Source of the DNA: Denitratimonas tolerans
GTDB lineage: Bacteria > Pseudomonadota > Gammaproteobacteria > Xanthomonadales > Xanthomonadaceae
Assembly (NCBI RefSeq): GCF_037203605.1
Contig: NZ_JBBDHC010000001.1
Location: 226,444 to 290,443 of the forward strand
Length of the DNA stretch: 64,000 bases
Direction: 5' to 3'
A program made the position numbers and the translations under genes. The notes under the pieces are model-generated. The model was not told where the DNA came from. It saw only the letters and a list, made by a program, of their open reading frames with translations, and ran no database searches. Below, piece after piece: positions 8,803-17,971 of this stretch (positions within the stretch are counted from its first letter, which is position 1; each line of letters starts with the position of its first letter).

Positions 8803-10026
8803 ATGGAAATCCGTCCCATCCTGTCCACCTTGCGCCGCCACAAGACCGCGGCCGGCCTGATCGTGCTGGAGATCGCGCTGAGCTGCGCGATCTTGTGCAA
8901 CGCGCTGTTCATCGTCGGCGAGCGCCTGGATGTGCTGAATCTGCGCAGCGGTGTGGATGATGCACTGCTGGTGGAGATCGGTTTGAGCGGCGTCGGGCAG
9001 CAAGCCGATGCCGACGCCCGCAGCGCCGAGGACCTGGCCGTGCTGCGCGCCATTTCCGGCGTCGAGTCCGTGGCCATCATCAACCAGTTGCCGTTCCAGA
9101 GTGGCAGCTGGAACAGCTCGCTCGCGCTCACCGCCGAGCAGGAGATCCCGACGCTCAACGCGGCCCAGTACATGGTGGGCGAGGGCGCATTGGAGACGCT
9201 GGGCCTGGATCTGGTCGCCGGCCGGGACTTCGAGGCCGGCGAATACATGAGCAGCGACGTGCTGAGCAACGTGGAGGACGTCCAGGGGCTCACCTCGTCC
9301 GTGATCCTGAGCAAGGCGGCTGCCGACAGGCTGTTCCCCGAGGGTGGCGCGGTCGGCAAGACCGTGTACATGGCCAATATCCCGCTGACCATCGTCGGTG
9401 TGGTCGACACCCTGCTGCGCCCAAACCTGATGGACAACAACCGGACCCAGTCGATGATCTTTCCGATCCGCATGAACTTCAACAATGGCGGTCGCTACGT
9501 GATCCGCGTGGCCGATCCGTCGCGTCGCGCCGAGGTGCTGGACCAGGCGCTGGCCGCGCTGGACGACAATGATCCCAACCGACTGGTCTGGCGCCAGCGC
9601 AGTTTCGAGGAAAGCCGCGCGCGGTACTTCGCCAACGACCGCGACATGATCGGCCTGTTGCTGCTGGTCAGCGCACTGCTGCTGTTCATCACCGCGCTGG
9701 GCATCGTCGGGCTGACCAGTTTCTGGGTGGGCCAGCGTACCCGCCAGATCGGCATCCGCCGCGCGCTGGGTGCCACGCGCGGGCAGGTGCTGCGCTATTT
9801 CCAGGTGGAGAATTTCCTGCTTGCCGGCAGCGGCATCGCGCTCGGGCTTGGCCTGGCGTTCGGGCTCAACCAGTGGCTGATGGCGCATTACGAGCTGGCG
9901 CGCCTGCCGCTGGCCTACCTGCCATTGGGCGCGCTGACGCTTTGGCTGCTGGGTCAGATCGCCGTGTTCGGGCCGGCGCGGCGCGCCGCCAGCGTGCCGC
10001 CGGCCATCGCCACCCGCAGCGCGTAA
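8803..10026 (+). CDS. FtsX/MacB-type ABC permease, type B copy 2
   Basis: This 407-residue paralogue of the permease at 6115-7329 starts MEIRPILSTLRRHKTAAGL. It has an N-terminal helix (VLEIALSCAILCNALFIV), a periplasmic domain, and three C-terminal helices with RQIGIRRALGATRGQVLRY. The start at 8803 is chosen by alignment with the paralogue and a nearby GAGGT; the open frame reaches back to 8707 but without similarity. It is the last transporter gene; the toxin-antitoxin promoter begins only about 10 bp after its stop codon. Confidence 0.88.
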   Translation: MEIRPILSTLRRHKTAAGLIVLEIALSCAILCNALFIVGERLDVLNLRSGVDDALLVEIGLSGVGQQADADARSAEDLAVLRAISGVESVAIINQLPFQSGSWNSSLALTAEQEIPTLNAAQYMVGEGALETLGLDLVAGRDFEAGEYMSSDVLSNVEDVQGLTSSVILSKAAADRLFPEGGAVGKTVYMANIPLTIVGVVDTLLRPNLMDNNRTQSMIFPIRMNFNNGGRYVIRVADPSRRAEVLDQALAALDDNDPNRLVWRQRSFEESRARYFANDRDMIGLLLLVSALLLFITALGIVGLTSFWVGQRTRQIGIRRALGATRGQVLRYFQVENFLLAGSGIALGLGLAFGLNQWLMAHYELARLPLAYLPLGALTLWLLGQIAVFGPARRAASVPPAIATRSA

Positions 10027-10035
10027 ATGCGGATG

Positions 10036-10066
10036 TGCTATATTATGACCATGGTCGCATGGTCAT
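10036..10066 (+). promoter_or_regulatory. Toxin-antitoxin promoter and operator
   Basis: An extended -10 element, TGCTATATT (10036-10044), is followed by a perfect inverted repeat with arms ATGACCATG (10045-10053) and CATGGTCAT (10058-10066) around GTCG. The repeat would overlap the transcription start, and the antitoxin ATG follows 10 bp later. This is the usual layout for autorepression by a Phd/YefM-type antitoxin. No convincing -35 was found, as is common for extended -10 promoters. Confidence 0.65.
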
Positions 10067-10076
10067 GGTTATTCCT

Positions 10077-10310
10077 ATGGAAACCCATATCTCAAAATCG
10101 CAATTCAAGGCCCGGGCGCTGGAGTACTTCCGCCAGGTGGAAGCCGATGGCAAGCCCATCGTCGTGACCGACCACGGCAAGCCGACGCTGGAAATCCGCC
10201 CTTACCAGCCGCGTGATCGCGATCCGCTGAGCCTCCTGCGCGGCACCCTGCTGCGCTACGAGGCACCCACCGAGCCGGTGGCGGCGGACGAATGGGAGGC
10301 GCTGGGTTGA
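10077..10310 (+). CDS. Phd/YefM-type antitoxin
   Basis: This 77-residue protein starts METHISKSQFKARALEYFRQV and contains the antitoxin fold pattern ending in PIVVTDHGKPTLEIRPY, with a short acidic tail (PTEPVAADEWEALG) that would wrap the toxin. Phd/YefM antitoxins bind their own promoter through the N-terminal domain and neutralise the toxin with the C-terminus. The ATG at 10077 is preferred because it gives the family N-terminus; an upstream in-frame ATG at 10062 lies within the operator. The stop overlaps the toxin TTG start by TTGA. Confidence 0.85.
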   Translation: METHISKSQFKARALEYFRQVEADGKPIVVTDHGKPTLEIRPYQPRDRDPLSLLRGTLLRYEAPTEPVAADEWEALG

Positions 10311-10705
10311 TCGTCCTGGATACCCATGCGTTGCTGTGGTGGGTTGCAGGCGAACACGCCGCGCTCTCACCCACTGCGCTGCGGGCCATCGAAGCCGAGC
10401 GCGAGGGCGGTCGCATTGCCGTTTCCTCGATCAGTGCATGGGAGCTGGCGACGCTGGTCGCGCGCGGACGTGTGGCGCTGTCCGTCGATGTCGGCCAATG
10501 GCTGGAGCTGGTCGGGCAGATCGAGGCCGTGGAGTTCGTGCCGGTGGACAACACCATCGCGATCCAGAGCGTGGAATTGCCCGGTGACTTCCACAAGGAC
10601 CCTGCCGATCGTCTGATCGTGGCTACCGCGCGCGTGCTCGACGCGCCGCTGGTCACCGCCGACGAAAAGATCCACGCCTACCCGCATCTGCGCACGATTT
10701 GGTAA
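10307..10705 (+). CDS. PIN-domain ribonuclease toxin (VapC-like)
   Basis: This 132-residue PIN-domain protein has the acidic metal-binding residues of the family: Asp5 (VLDTHALLWW), Glu46 (SAWELA), Asp98/Asp101 (KDPADRLIVATA) and Asp119 (VTADEKI). Such toxins cleave RNA, often tRNA or rRNA, when freed from the antitoxin. The TTG start at 10307 is chosen because a GGGAGG sits 8 bp before it and its TTGA overlaps the antitoxin stop. An ATG at 10292 would add five residues. The stop is only 2 bp from the ATG of the response regulator, so translation of the regulator may be coupled to that of the toxin. Confidence 0.87.
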   Translation: MIVLDTHALLWWVAGEHAALSPTALRAIEAEREGGRIAVSSISAWELATLVARGRVALSVDVGQWLELVGQIEAVEFVPVDNTIAIQSVELPGDFHKDPADRLIVATARVLDAPLVTADEKIHAYPHLRTIW

Positions 10706-10707
10706 CC

Positions 10708-12057
10708 ATGCCCACCATCCTCGTCATCGACGACAATCCTGCCGTCATCACCGCGCTGGAGACGCTGTTCTCCCTGCACGACATCCGGACGCTGGGCGCC
10801 GATTCGCCCGAGGCGGGATTGGAAGCGCTGCGCGGCGATGGCGTGGATCTGGTGATCCAGGACATGAACTTCCGCGCCGATACCACCTCCGGCGAGGAGG
10901 GCGTGGCCCTGTTCCGGCAGATTCGCGTGCGGCACCCCGATATGCCGGTGATTCTGCTGACGGCGTGGACGCATCTGGAATCCGCGGTCGATCTGGTCAA
11001 GGCCGGTGCCGCGGATTACCTGGGCAAGCCCTGGGACGACGCTCGGCTGCTGGCCAGCATCAACAACCTTCTGGAACTGGCTGAAACCCGGCACGCGCTG
11101 GACCAGCGTCGCGCCGAGGAGCAGCGTCGCCGCTCGACCCTGGCCGACGGCCACGCGCTGTGCGGATTCGTGTACGAGGACGGTGCCACCGAGGCGGTGC
11201 TCCAGCTGGCATTGCAGGTGGCGCGTTCGGATCTGCCGGTCTTGGTCACCGGCCCCAATGGCAGCGGCAAGGAAAAGATCGCCGAAATCCTGCACGCCAA
11301 CTCGGCGGTGAAGAACGGACCATTCGTGGCAGTGAACTGTGGCGCACTGCCGCACGAGCTGATCGAGGCCGAGTTGTTTGGCGCAGAACCCGGGGCGTAT
11401 ACCGGTGCCGGCACCAAGGCGCGGGCCGGCAAGTTCGAGGCGGCCGATGGCGGCACCCTGTTCCTGGACGAAATCGGCACCTTGCCGCTGGCCGGGCAGG
11501 TGAAGCTGTTGCGGGTGCTGGAAACCGGGCGCTTCCAGCGCCTGGGTGGCAATCAGGAGCGCAGCGTGAAGGTGCGCGTGGTCAGCGCCACCAATGCCGA
11601 TCTGTCCGCGATGATCGCCGATGGCCGCTTCCGCGAGGATCTCTATTACCGGCTAAATGGCATCGAGCTGCAGCTGCCGCCGCTGACGCAGCGCCGGCGC
11701 GACATCCTGCCGCTGGCACGGCATTTCCTGCCTCCAGGCAAAAGCCTTTCCGAGGCCGCGGCGCGCGCCCTGATGACCCATTCCTGGCCCGGCAACGTGC
11801 GCGAGTTGCGCAACGTGATGCAGCGCGCGGCGCTGCTTTCGGCAGGCACCATCGACGTGGCCGCATTGGGCCTGCCTGCGGCTTCGCCGGCCCCGGCAGG
11901 CGTGGATGCGCCGGCAGCGGCCGAGCCGGATCGAACCATGATCGAGGCCGCACTGGAGCGCAACGGAGGGGTGCTGGCGCAGGCGGCGGCGGAACTGGGT
12001 CTCTCACGCCAGGCCCTGTACCGGCGCCTGGAACGCTACGGCATCGCGCGCGATTAG
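10708..12057 (+). CDS. NtrC-family sigma-54-dependent response regulator
   Basis: This 449-residue regulator has a receiver domain (phospho-acceptor Asp52 in VIQDMNF; Lys in YLGKPW), a AAA+ sigma-54 interaction domain and a C-terminal Fis-type helix-turn-helix (about 415-445, AAAELGLSRQALYRRLERYG). The AAA+ part has GPNGSGKE as Walker A, GAYTGA in place of the canonical GAFTGA loop that contacts sigma-54, and GGTLFLDEIG as Walker B. With the kinase behind it, it should activate a sigma-54 promoter; the only strong match found is upstream of the adaptor gene at 2751. The ATG at 10708 gives the canonical receiver start; a TTG three codons earlier is less likely. Confidence 0.93.
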   Translation: MPTILVIDDNPAVITALETLFSLHDIRTLGADSPEAGLEALRGDGVDLVIQDMNFRADTTSGEEGVALFRQIRVRHPDMPVILLTAWTHLESAVDLVKAGAADYLGKPWDDARLLASINNLLELAETRHALDQRRAEEQRRRSTLADGHALCGFVYEDGATEAVLQLALQVARSDLPVLVTGPNGSGKEKIAEILHANSAVKNGPFVAVNCGALPHELIEAELFGAEPGAYTGAGTKARAGKFEAADGGTLFLDEIGTLPLAGQVKLLRVLETGRFQRLGGNQERSVKVRVVSATNADLSAMIADGRFREDLYYRLNGIELQLPPLTQRRRDILPLARHFLPPGKSLSEAAARALMTHSWPGNVRELRNVMQRAALLSAGTIDVAALGLPAASPAPAGVDAPAAAEPDRTMIEAALERNGGVLAQAAAELGLSRQALYRRLERYGIARD

Positions 12058-12059
12058 CC

Positions 12060-13376
12060 ATGGGCCGCCTGCGCAGCATGGGCCTGAACGCCCGCGTGAT
12101 TGTGGTGGCACTGGCCGCAGCGATGGCGGCGGTGTTGACGACCCTGCTGTTCACGCGCTGGTTGCCGCCGTGGTTGGCGGCATTGTCGGGCATGGCCGTG
12201 GCCATCATCGTGGCGACTGCGCTGGCCTGGCAGGTGCTAGGCGGGATGCGTGCATTGTTCCGCGCCCTGGCCGGCACGGTGGCGGCCTATCGCGATGGCG
12301 ACTTCAGCTTCGGCATCCACTGGGATGGCGCGGCCGATCTGGCCGAACTGGTCGGTGCGCACAATGCCCTGGGCGATGTGCTGCGCGATCAGCGCCAGGC
12401 TCTGGTACAGCGCGAACTGCTGCTCGATACCGTGTTGCAGAACACCCCGGTCGCGATGCTGCTGCTCGATCCATCGCGCCACGTCGTGCTGGGCAATCTC
12501 GCCGCGCGCCGCCTGCTGGGTGAGGGGCGGCGGCTGGAGGGGCGCAGCTTCGATGCCGTGCTCGATGGCCTGGATCCTGCGGTACGCGAGGCATTGTCCC
12601 GTCGCACGGATGGCCTGTTCACCGTGGGGCGGGCGGAAGCCGAGGAGATCTACCATCTGGCGCGCCGCAACTTCCTGCTCAATGGCCGGGCGCACGAGCT
12701 GGTGATGCTGCGCCAGCTCACCGCCGAGCTGCGCCGCCAGGAGGTGCAAACCTGGAAGAAGGTCATCCGCGTCATCAGCCATGAGCTGAACAACTCGTTG
12801 GCACCCATCGCCTCGCTGGCGCACTCGGGCGCCGAACTGCTGCGCCGCGGGCAGTACCAGCGTCTGCCGCTGGCGCTGGCCACCATCGAAGAGCGTTCCC
12901 GCCACCTGGAGGGCTTCATCCACGGCTACGCGCGCTTCGCCAAGCTGCCCGCACCGCAGGCCGTCGAGCTGGCGTGGCGCCCATTCATCGACCGGCTCGC
13001 CTCCCAGGCCACCTTCGAAATCGAACTGGAGCCGGAGGACGGCCGCGCCTGTTTCGATGCCGCACAGCTGGAGCAGGCCCTGCTCAACCTGTTGAAGAAC
13101 GCGCACGAGTCCGGCTCGGCGGAATCCGAGGTGCGGCTGACGGTGCGGCGCGTGCCGCAGGGCTGGCGCATCGAGGTGCGTGATCGCGGTGACGGGATGA
13201 GCGAGGCGGTGCTCGCCAATGCCCTGCTGCCTTTTTATTCCACCAAACGCCAGGGCACCGGCCTGGGCCTGGCGCTGGCGCGCGAGATCATCGAGGCTCA
13301 CGGAGGGCGCATCGGCCTGGGCAACCGCGCCGGTGGCGGCTTGTGCGTGAGCCTGCTGCTGCCCGACACGATGTGA
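12060..13376 (+). CDS. NtrY/NtrB-like sensor histidine kinase
   Basis: This is a 438-residue membrane kinase. Two helices (about 12-31 and 38-58) enclose almost no periplasmic loop, so it probably senses the membrane or cytoplasm. A HAMP-like segment (62-115) and a PAS-like domain (about 116-220) follow. The phospho-acceptor is His241 in ISHELNNSLAPI; N-box NLLKNAHES, G1 VRDRGDGM and G2 GTGLGLALA complete the ATPase domain. The ATG at 12060 lies 2 bp after the regulator stop. It is the last gene of the transport operon. The intramembrane-sensing layout resembles kinases that detect cell-envelope damage by antimicrobial peptides (inference). Confidence 0.92.
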   Translation: MGRLRSMGLNARVIVVALAAAMAAVLTTLLFTRWLPPWLAALSGMAVAIIVATALAWQVLGGMRALFRALAGTVAAYRDGDFSFGIHWDGAADLAELVGAHNALGDVLRDQRQALVQRELLLDTVLQNTPVAMLLLDPSRHVVLGNLAARRLLGEGRRLEGRSFDAVLDGLDPAVREALSRRTDGLFTVGRAEAEEIYHLARRNFLLNGRAHELVMLRQLTAELRRQEVQTWKKVIRVISHELNNSLAPIASLAHSGAELLRRGQYQRLPLALATIEERSRHLEGFIHGYARFAKLPAPQAVELAWRPFIDRLASQATFEIELEPEDGRACFDAAQLEQALLNLLKNAHESGSAESEVRLTVRRVPQGWRIEVRDRGDGMSEAVLANALLPFYSTKRQGTGLGLALAREIIEAHGGRIGLGNRAGGGLCVSLLLPDTM

Positions 13377-13444
13377 CCCTGGCACGCGGCGGTCCGGCAC
13401 GGGGCGACAGCCGACCCAACAGGCAATGCTGCACCGCGTCATGG

Positions 13445-13474
13445 TTGTCCACGGCGCGGATCGCCTGCTATACT
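13445..13474 (+). promoter_or_regulatory. Promoter of the ATP synthase operon
   Basis: TTGTCC (13445-13450) and TATACT (13469-13474) are separated by 18 bp, with TGC in front of the -10 (extended -10). Transcription would begin near 13481, giving a leader of about 58 nt before atpI. It is the best sigma-70 match in the gap between the kinase and atpI. Confidence 0.6.
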
Positions 13475-13538
13475 TGATGGGCTTGGCAGGACGTTTCCGC
13501 GCCGTTTGCGGCACGTCTCCCCGAACCGGAAGGCAACC

Positions 13539-13907
13539 GTGCTCAACTCCGTGACCCATGGCCGACGGCAGGCCCACAAGGCGCTGATCGTCCAACTGGT
13601 TGCGGTGGCTGCAACCGCATTGGCCCTCTTGGCCGCCAGCCCGGCGCATGCGCTGGCGGCGGCCCTGGGTGGCGGCGCGCTCGCGCTGGGAGGCTGGCTG
13701 TCGGCGTGGGTGGCCCTGAGTGGCGAGACACCGGCCGCGGCCGGGCTCGCGCTGGGGCGCCTGGTGACGGGGCTTGTGCTCAAGTGGGCGGTGCTGATCG
13801 CGGCGCTCCTGCTTGGGCTGGCGGTATGGAAACTGCCCCCTGCGGCTCTGGTCACCGGCGTCATCGTCGCGCTTGTGGCGCAAATCCTCGCGATGCTGCG
13901 GCGCTGA
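13539..13907 (+). CDS. atpI: ATP synthase subunit I
   Basis: AtpI is a small membrane protein that helps assemble the c-ring and is usually the first gene of the operon. This 122-residue product has four predicted membrane helices (about 15-32, 38-58, 68-95, 100-120) and an N-terminal basic segment THGRRQAHK. The GTG at 13539 is chosen because a GGAAGG lies 6 bp before it; the frame is open further upstream without a good ribosome site. Low sequence conservation is normal for this subunit, so the call leans on position ahead of atpB. Confidence 0.82.
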   Translation: MLNSVTHGRRQAHKALIVQLVAVAATALALLAASPAHALAAALGGGALALGGWLSAWVALSGETPAAAGLALGRLVTGLVLKWAVLIAALLLGLAVWKLPPAALVTGVIVALVAQILAMLRR

Positions 13908-13950
13908 GCGGCTTCCCTCTACAACTCCATCGGTTTTCAGGGTCCAACAC

Positions 13951-14748
13951 ATGACGGTCGAGGCGGAACTCACTCCGGCAAGTTACATCGGGCACCATCT
14001 CCAGTACCTTGAAAAGCAGGTTGGCGAGGGCTCGTTCTGGACGCTGCATCTGGACACCCTGATCACCTCCGGCCTGCTTGGCCTGCTGATGGTGTTGGCT
14101 TTCTGGCTGGCCACGCGCAAGGCGACCTCCGGGGTTCCAGGCAAATGGCAGGCCTTCGTCGAGATCATGCTCGAGTTCGCCGACCGCCAGGCGCGCGACA
14201 TCTACCACGGCAAGAGCAAGCTGGTCACGCCCATCGCGATCACGCTGTTCTTCTGGATCCTCCTGCTCAACGCCACCAAGTTCATCCCGGCCGACTTCAT
14301 CGCCAAGCCGCTGGAGCTGCTCGGCGTTCCCTACTGGAAGCCGGTGCCCACCGCCGACGTGAACGCCACGCTCGGGCTGTCGATCAGCGTGTTCTTCCTG
14401 ACCCTGTTCTTCGCGCTCAAGTCCAAGGGCGTGGGCGGGCTCACCAAGGAATTCCTGACCGCGCCGTTCGGCAAGTGGATGGTGCCGTTCAACCTCATCC
14501 TCAACATCGTCGAGTGGCTCTCCAAGCCGGTGTCGCTGGCGATGCGTCTTTTCGGCAACATGTTCGGCGGCGAGATCGTCTTCCTGCTGATCTGGGTACT
14601 GGGCGGCGCGGGCATCCTCGGGATGCTCGGCGGCGCCACCTTCGGCCTGGGCTGGATGATCTTCCACATCCTCGTGGTGCCGCTGCAGGCCTTCATCTTC
14701 ATGATGCTGTCGATCGTCTACCTCAGCCTGGCCGAAGACAGCCACTGA
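13951..14748 (+). CDS. atpB: ATP synthase subunit a
   Basis: This is the 265-residue membrane stator subunit that forms the proton half-channels. The hallmark helix is present, with the essential arginine in PVSLAMRLFGNMFGGEI (about 198-214), and the last helices end QAFIFMMLSIVYLSLAEDSH. Five to six membrane segments can be drawn. It begins at the only sensible ATG, 43 bp after atpI. No anomaly was seen. Confidence 0.97.
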   Translation: MTVEAELTPASYIGHHLQYLEKQVGEGSFWTLHLDTLITSGLLGLLMVLAFWLATRKATSGVPGKWQAFVEIMLEFADRQARDIYHGKSKLVTPIAITLFFWILLLNATKFIPADFIAKPLELLGVPYWKPVPTADVNATLGLSISVFFLTLFFALKSKGVGGLTKEFLTAPFGKWMVPFNLILNIVEWLSKPVSLAMRLFGNMFGGEIVFLLIWVLGGAGILGMLGGATFGLGWMIFHILVVPLQAFIFMMLSIVYLSLAEDSH

Positions 14749-14809
14749 CGTTGTTGCTTTACCCGATTTTCCTTTCCTCAACCCTCAGCTATCCGTTTCG
14801 GAGTACACC

Positions 14810-15094
14810 ATGGAAACTTTGACCGCCCTCGCTAACCTCCAGGCCTGGTCCGTTCTGGGCATCGGCATCATGATCGGCTTGAGCGCGCTGGGCGCCGGCC
14901 TGGGTCTGGCCATCATGGCCGGCAAGTTCCTCGAGTCTTCCGCCCGCCAGCCCGAGCTGATCCCGGTGCTGCAGGTCCGCATGTTCATCACCGCCGGCCT
15001 GATCGACGCCCCGTTCATCATCTCGGCCGCGGTCGGCCTGCTGTTCGCCTTTGCCAGCCCGTTCCTGAGCGCGCTGCAGGCCTACATCGGCTGA
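14810..15094 (+). CDS. atpE: ATP synthase subunit c
   Basis: This 94-residue proteolipid forms the rotor ring. Helix 1 carries the glycine-rich GLSALGAGLGLAIMAGKF; the polar loop is ARQPEL; helix 2 holds the proton-binding aspartate in ITAGLIDAPFI. It is slightly longer than the E. coli protein (79 residues) because of extensions at both ends. The 61-bp gap before it and the hairpins after it fit the need for more copies of c than of other subunits. Confidence 0.97.
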   Translation: METLTALANLQAWSVLGIGIMIGLSALGAGLGLAIMAGKFLESSARQPELIPVLQVRMFITAGLIDAPFIISAAVGLLFAFASPFLSALQAYIG

Positions 15095-15102
15095 TCGACG
15101 CC

Positions 15103-15178
15103 GGCCCGGGCGCGCGCCGATCTCCCGATCCGCGCGCCTGCCGGGCCGACCGGATCCCTTCCGGCACCGTTGCCGGAA
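15103..15178 (+). promoter_or_regulatory. Two hairpins between atpE and atpF
   Basis: Hairpin 1 pairs GGCCCGG plus a GCGCGC run (from 15103) with GCGCGC and CCGGGCC (ending 15147). Hairpin 2 is a perfect stem of TTCCGGCA (15159-15166) and TGCCGGAA (15171-15178) with loop CCGT. Neither is followed by a T-run, so they are unlikely to stop transcription fully. Stabilising the upstream mRNA or limiting read-through would raise the c-subunit dose (inference). Confidence 0.45.
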
Positions 15179-15206
15179 GCACCCCGACCCCAGGCAGAGC
15201 GTACCC

Positions 15207-15677
15207 ATGAACCTCAATCTGACCCTGATTGCCCAGGCGCTGGCCTTCGCCAGCCTGATCTGGCTGATCGCACGCTTCATCTGGCCGCCCCTGCTCAACG
15301 CGATCGAGGAACGCCAGAAGAAGATCGCCGAGGGCCTGGCCGCCGCGGACAAGAGCCAGGAAAGCCTGGCCCAGGCCGAAGCGCAGATTTCCGAACTGCT
15401 GCGCGAGGCGCGCACCAAGGCCAACCAGATCATCGACCAGGCCAACGCCCGCGCCAACCAGCTCATCGAGCAGGCAAAGCACGAGGCGATCGCCGAGGCC
15501 GAGCAGCAGAAGACGCTGGCGCAGGCCGAGATCCAGTCGGCCACGTTCCGCGCCAAGGAAGAGCTGCGCCGCCAGGTGGCCGACCTCGCAGTGGCCGGTG
15601 CCGAGAAGCTGATTTCACGCCAGATCGACGGCAGCGCCCAGAAGGCCCTGCTCGACGAACTCGCCGCCCAGCTTTGA
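15207..15677 (+). CDS. atpF: ATP synthase subunit b
   Basis: This 156-residue peripheral-stalk subunit has one N-terminal membrane helix (about 5-25, ending RFIWPPLLNAIEERQKKI) and a long charged coiled coil. It has the canonical size and arrangement. The ATG lies 28 bp after the second atpE-atpF hairpin, and atpH follows after 15 bp. Confidence 0.97.
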   Translation: MNLNLTLIAQALAFASLIWLIARFIWPPLLNAIEERQKKIAEGLAAADKSQESLAQAEAQISELLREARTKANQIIDQANARANQLIEQAKHEAIAEAEQQKTLAQAEIQSATFRAKEELRRQVADLAVAGAEKLISRQIDGSAQKALLDELAAQL

Positions 15678-15692
15678 TTCCGGAGCCTTGCG

Positions 15693-16223
15693 ATGAGCAC
15701 CACCCTCACCCTCGCACGCCCCTACGCCCGCGCCGCGTTTTCGCTGGCGCGTGACAAGGGCCGCCTGCCGGACTGGTCCGCACAGCTCGGCCTGGCCGCC
15801 GCGATCGCCGCCGATGACGCGGTCCGCCCGCTGCTGGCCAGTCCCGGCATGACCGCCGACGCCGCCCTCGCCCTGCTTGCGCCGCCGCAGGGCGACGACG
15901 CCGATTTCCTGCAGTTCCTGCGCGTGCTGGTGGCCAACGGCCGCCTTCCGCTCCTGCCCGAGATCGCGCTGCTGTTCGAGCAGGCCCGCGCCGAGGCGGA
16001 AAAGGTGGTGAAGGTGAAGGTCACCTCGGCCGCGGCCATGGGTGCCGACGAGGTCGCCTCGCTCAGCGTTGCGCTGCGCCGCCGCTTCGGCAGTGAGATC
16101 GCACTGAGCCATACGGTCGACGCCAGCCTGATCGGCGGAGCGATCATCGACGCCGGCGACGTGGTGATCGATGGATCGGTGCGCGGCAAGCTGGACCGCC
16201 TGCGCACCGCGCTCGCGCAGTGA
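15693..16223 (+). CDS. atpH: ATP synthase subunit delta
   Basis: This 176-residue subunit connects the peripheral stalk to the top of F1. The N-terminal helical domain starts TLARPYARAAFSLARDKG, the family signature; the C-terminal part contains IGGAIIDAGDVVIDGSVRGKL, also typical. The position between atpF and atpA is canonical. Confidence 0.96.
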   Translation: MSTTLTLARPYARAAFSLARDKGRLPDWSAQLGLAAAIAADDAVRPLLASPGMTADAALALLAPPQGDDADFLQFLRVLVANGRLPLLPEIALLFEQARAEAEKVVKVKVTSAAAMGADEVASLSVALRRRFGSEIALSHTVDASLIGGAIIDAGDVVIDGSVRGKLDRLRTALAQ

Positions 16224-16277
16224 CGATTTCTTCTTGAACCATTGCCGGCTTCCGCGCCGGACACCAGGGACACTTCC

Positions 16278-17840
<1,563 letters not shown>

Positions 17841-17848
17841 GCCGGCGG

Positions 17849-17954
17849 GATTGGAAATTAGGGATTAGGGATCAGGGATTCGCAGGAGCAGGGTTCGGCA
17901 AGCGGAGGCGCACGGCGCTCTTTCCGATCCCGGATCCCCGATCCCGAATCCCGG
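17849..17954. repeat. GGGATT-type inverted repeat array between atpA and atpG
   Basis: The left part has about four degenerate copies of a seven-base unit near TTAGGGA (for example ATTAGGGATTAGGGATCAGG); the right part has the complementary CCGATCCCGGATCCCCGATC series. Together they can fold into a long imperfect hairpin with a loop of about 45 nt. The atpG ATG follows within 20 bp of its end. A sister array lies between atpD and atpC. Similar GGGATT strings are scattered in xanthomonad chromosomes (recalled, not searched). Confidence 0.75.
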
Positions 17955-17971
17955 CGAGCGGAGCGAGCCCA

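Noticed and set aside
17849..17954. CRISPR-like repeat cluster.
   Set aside because: The units are about seven bases, degenerate and arranged as inverted arms, with no spacers and no cas genes anywhere in the window.
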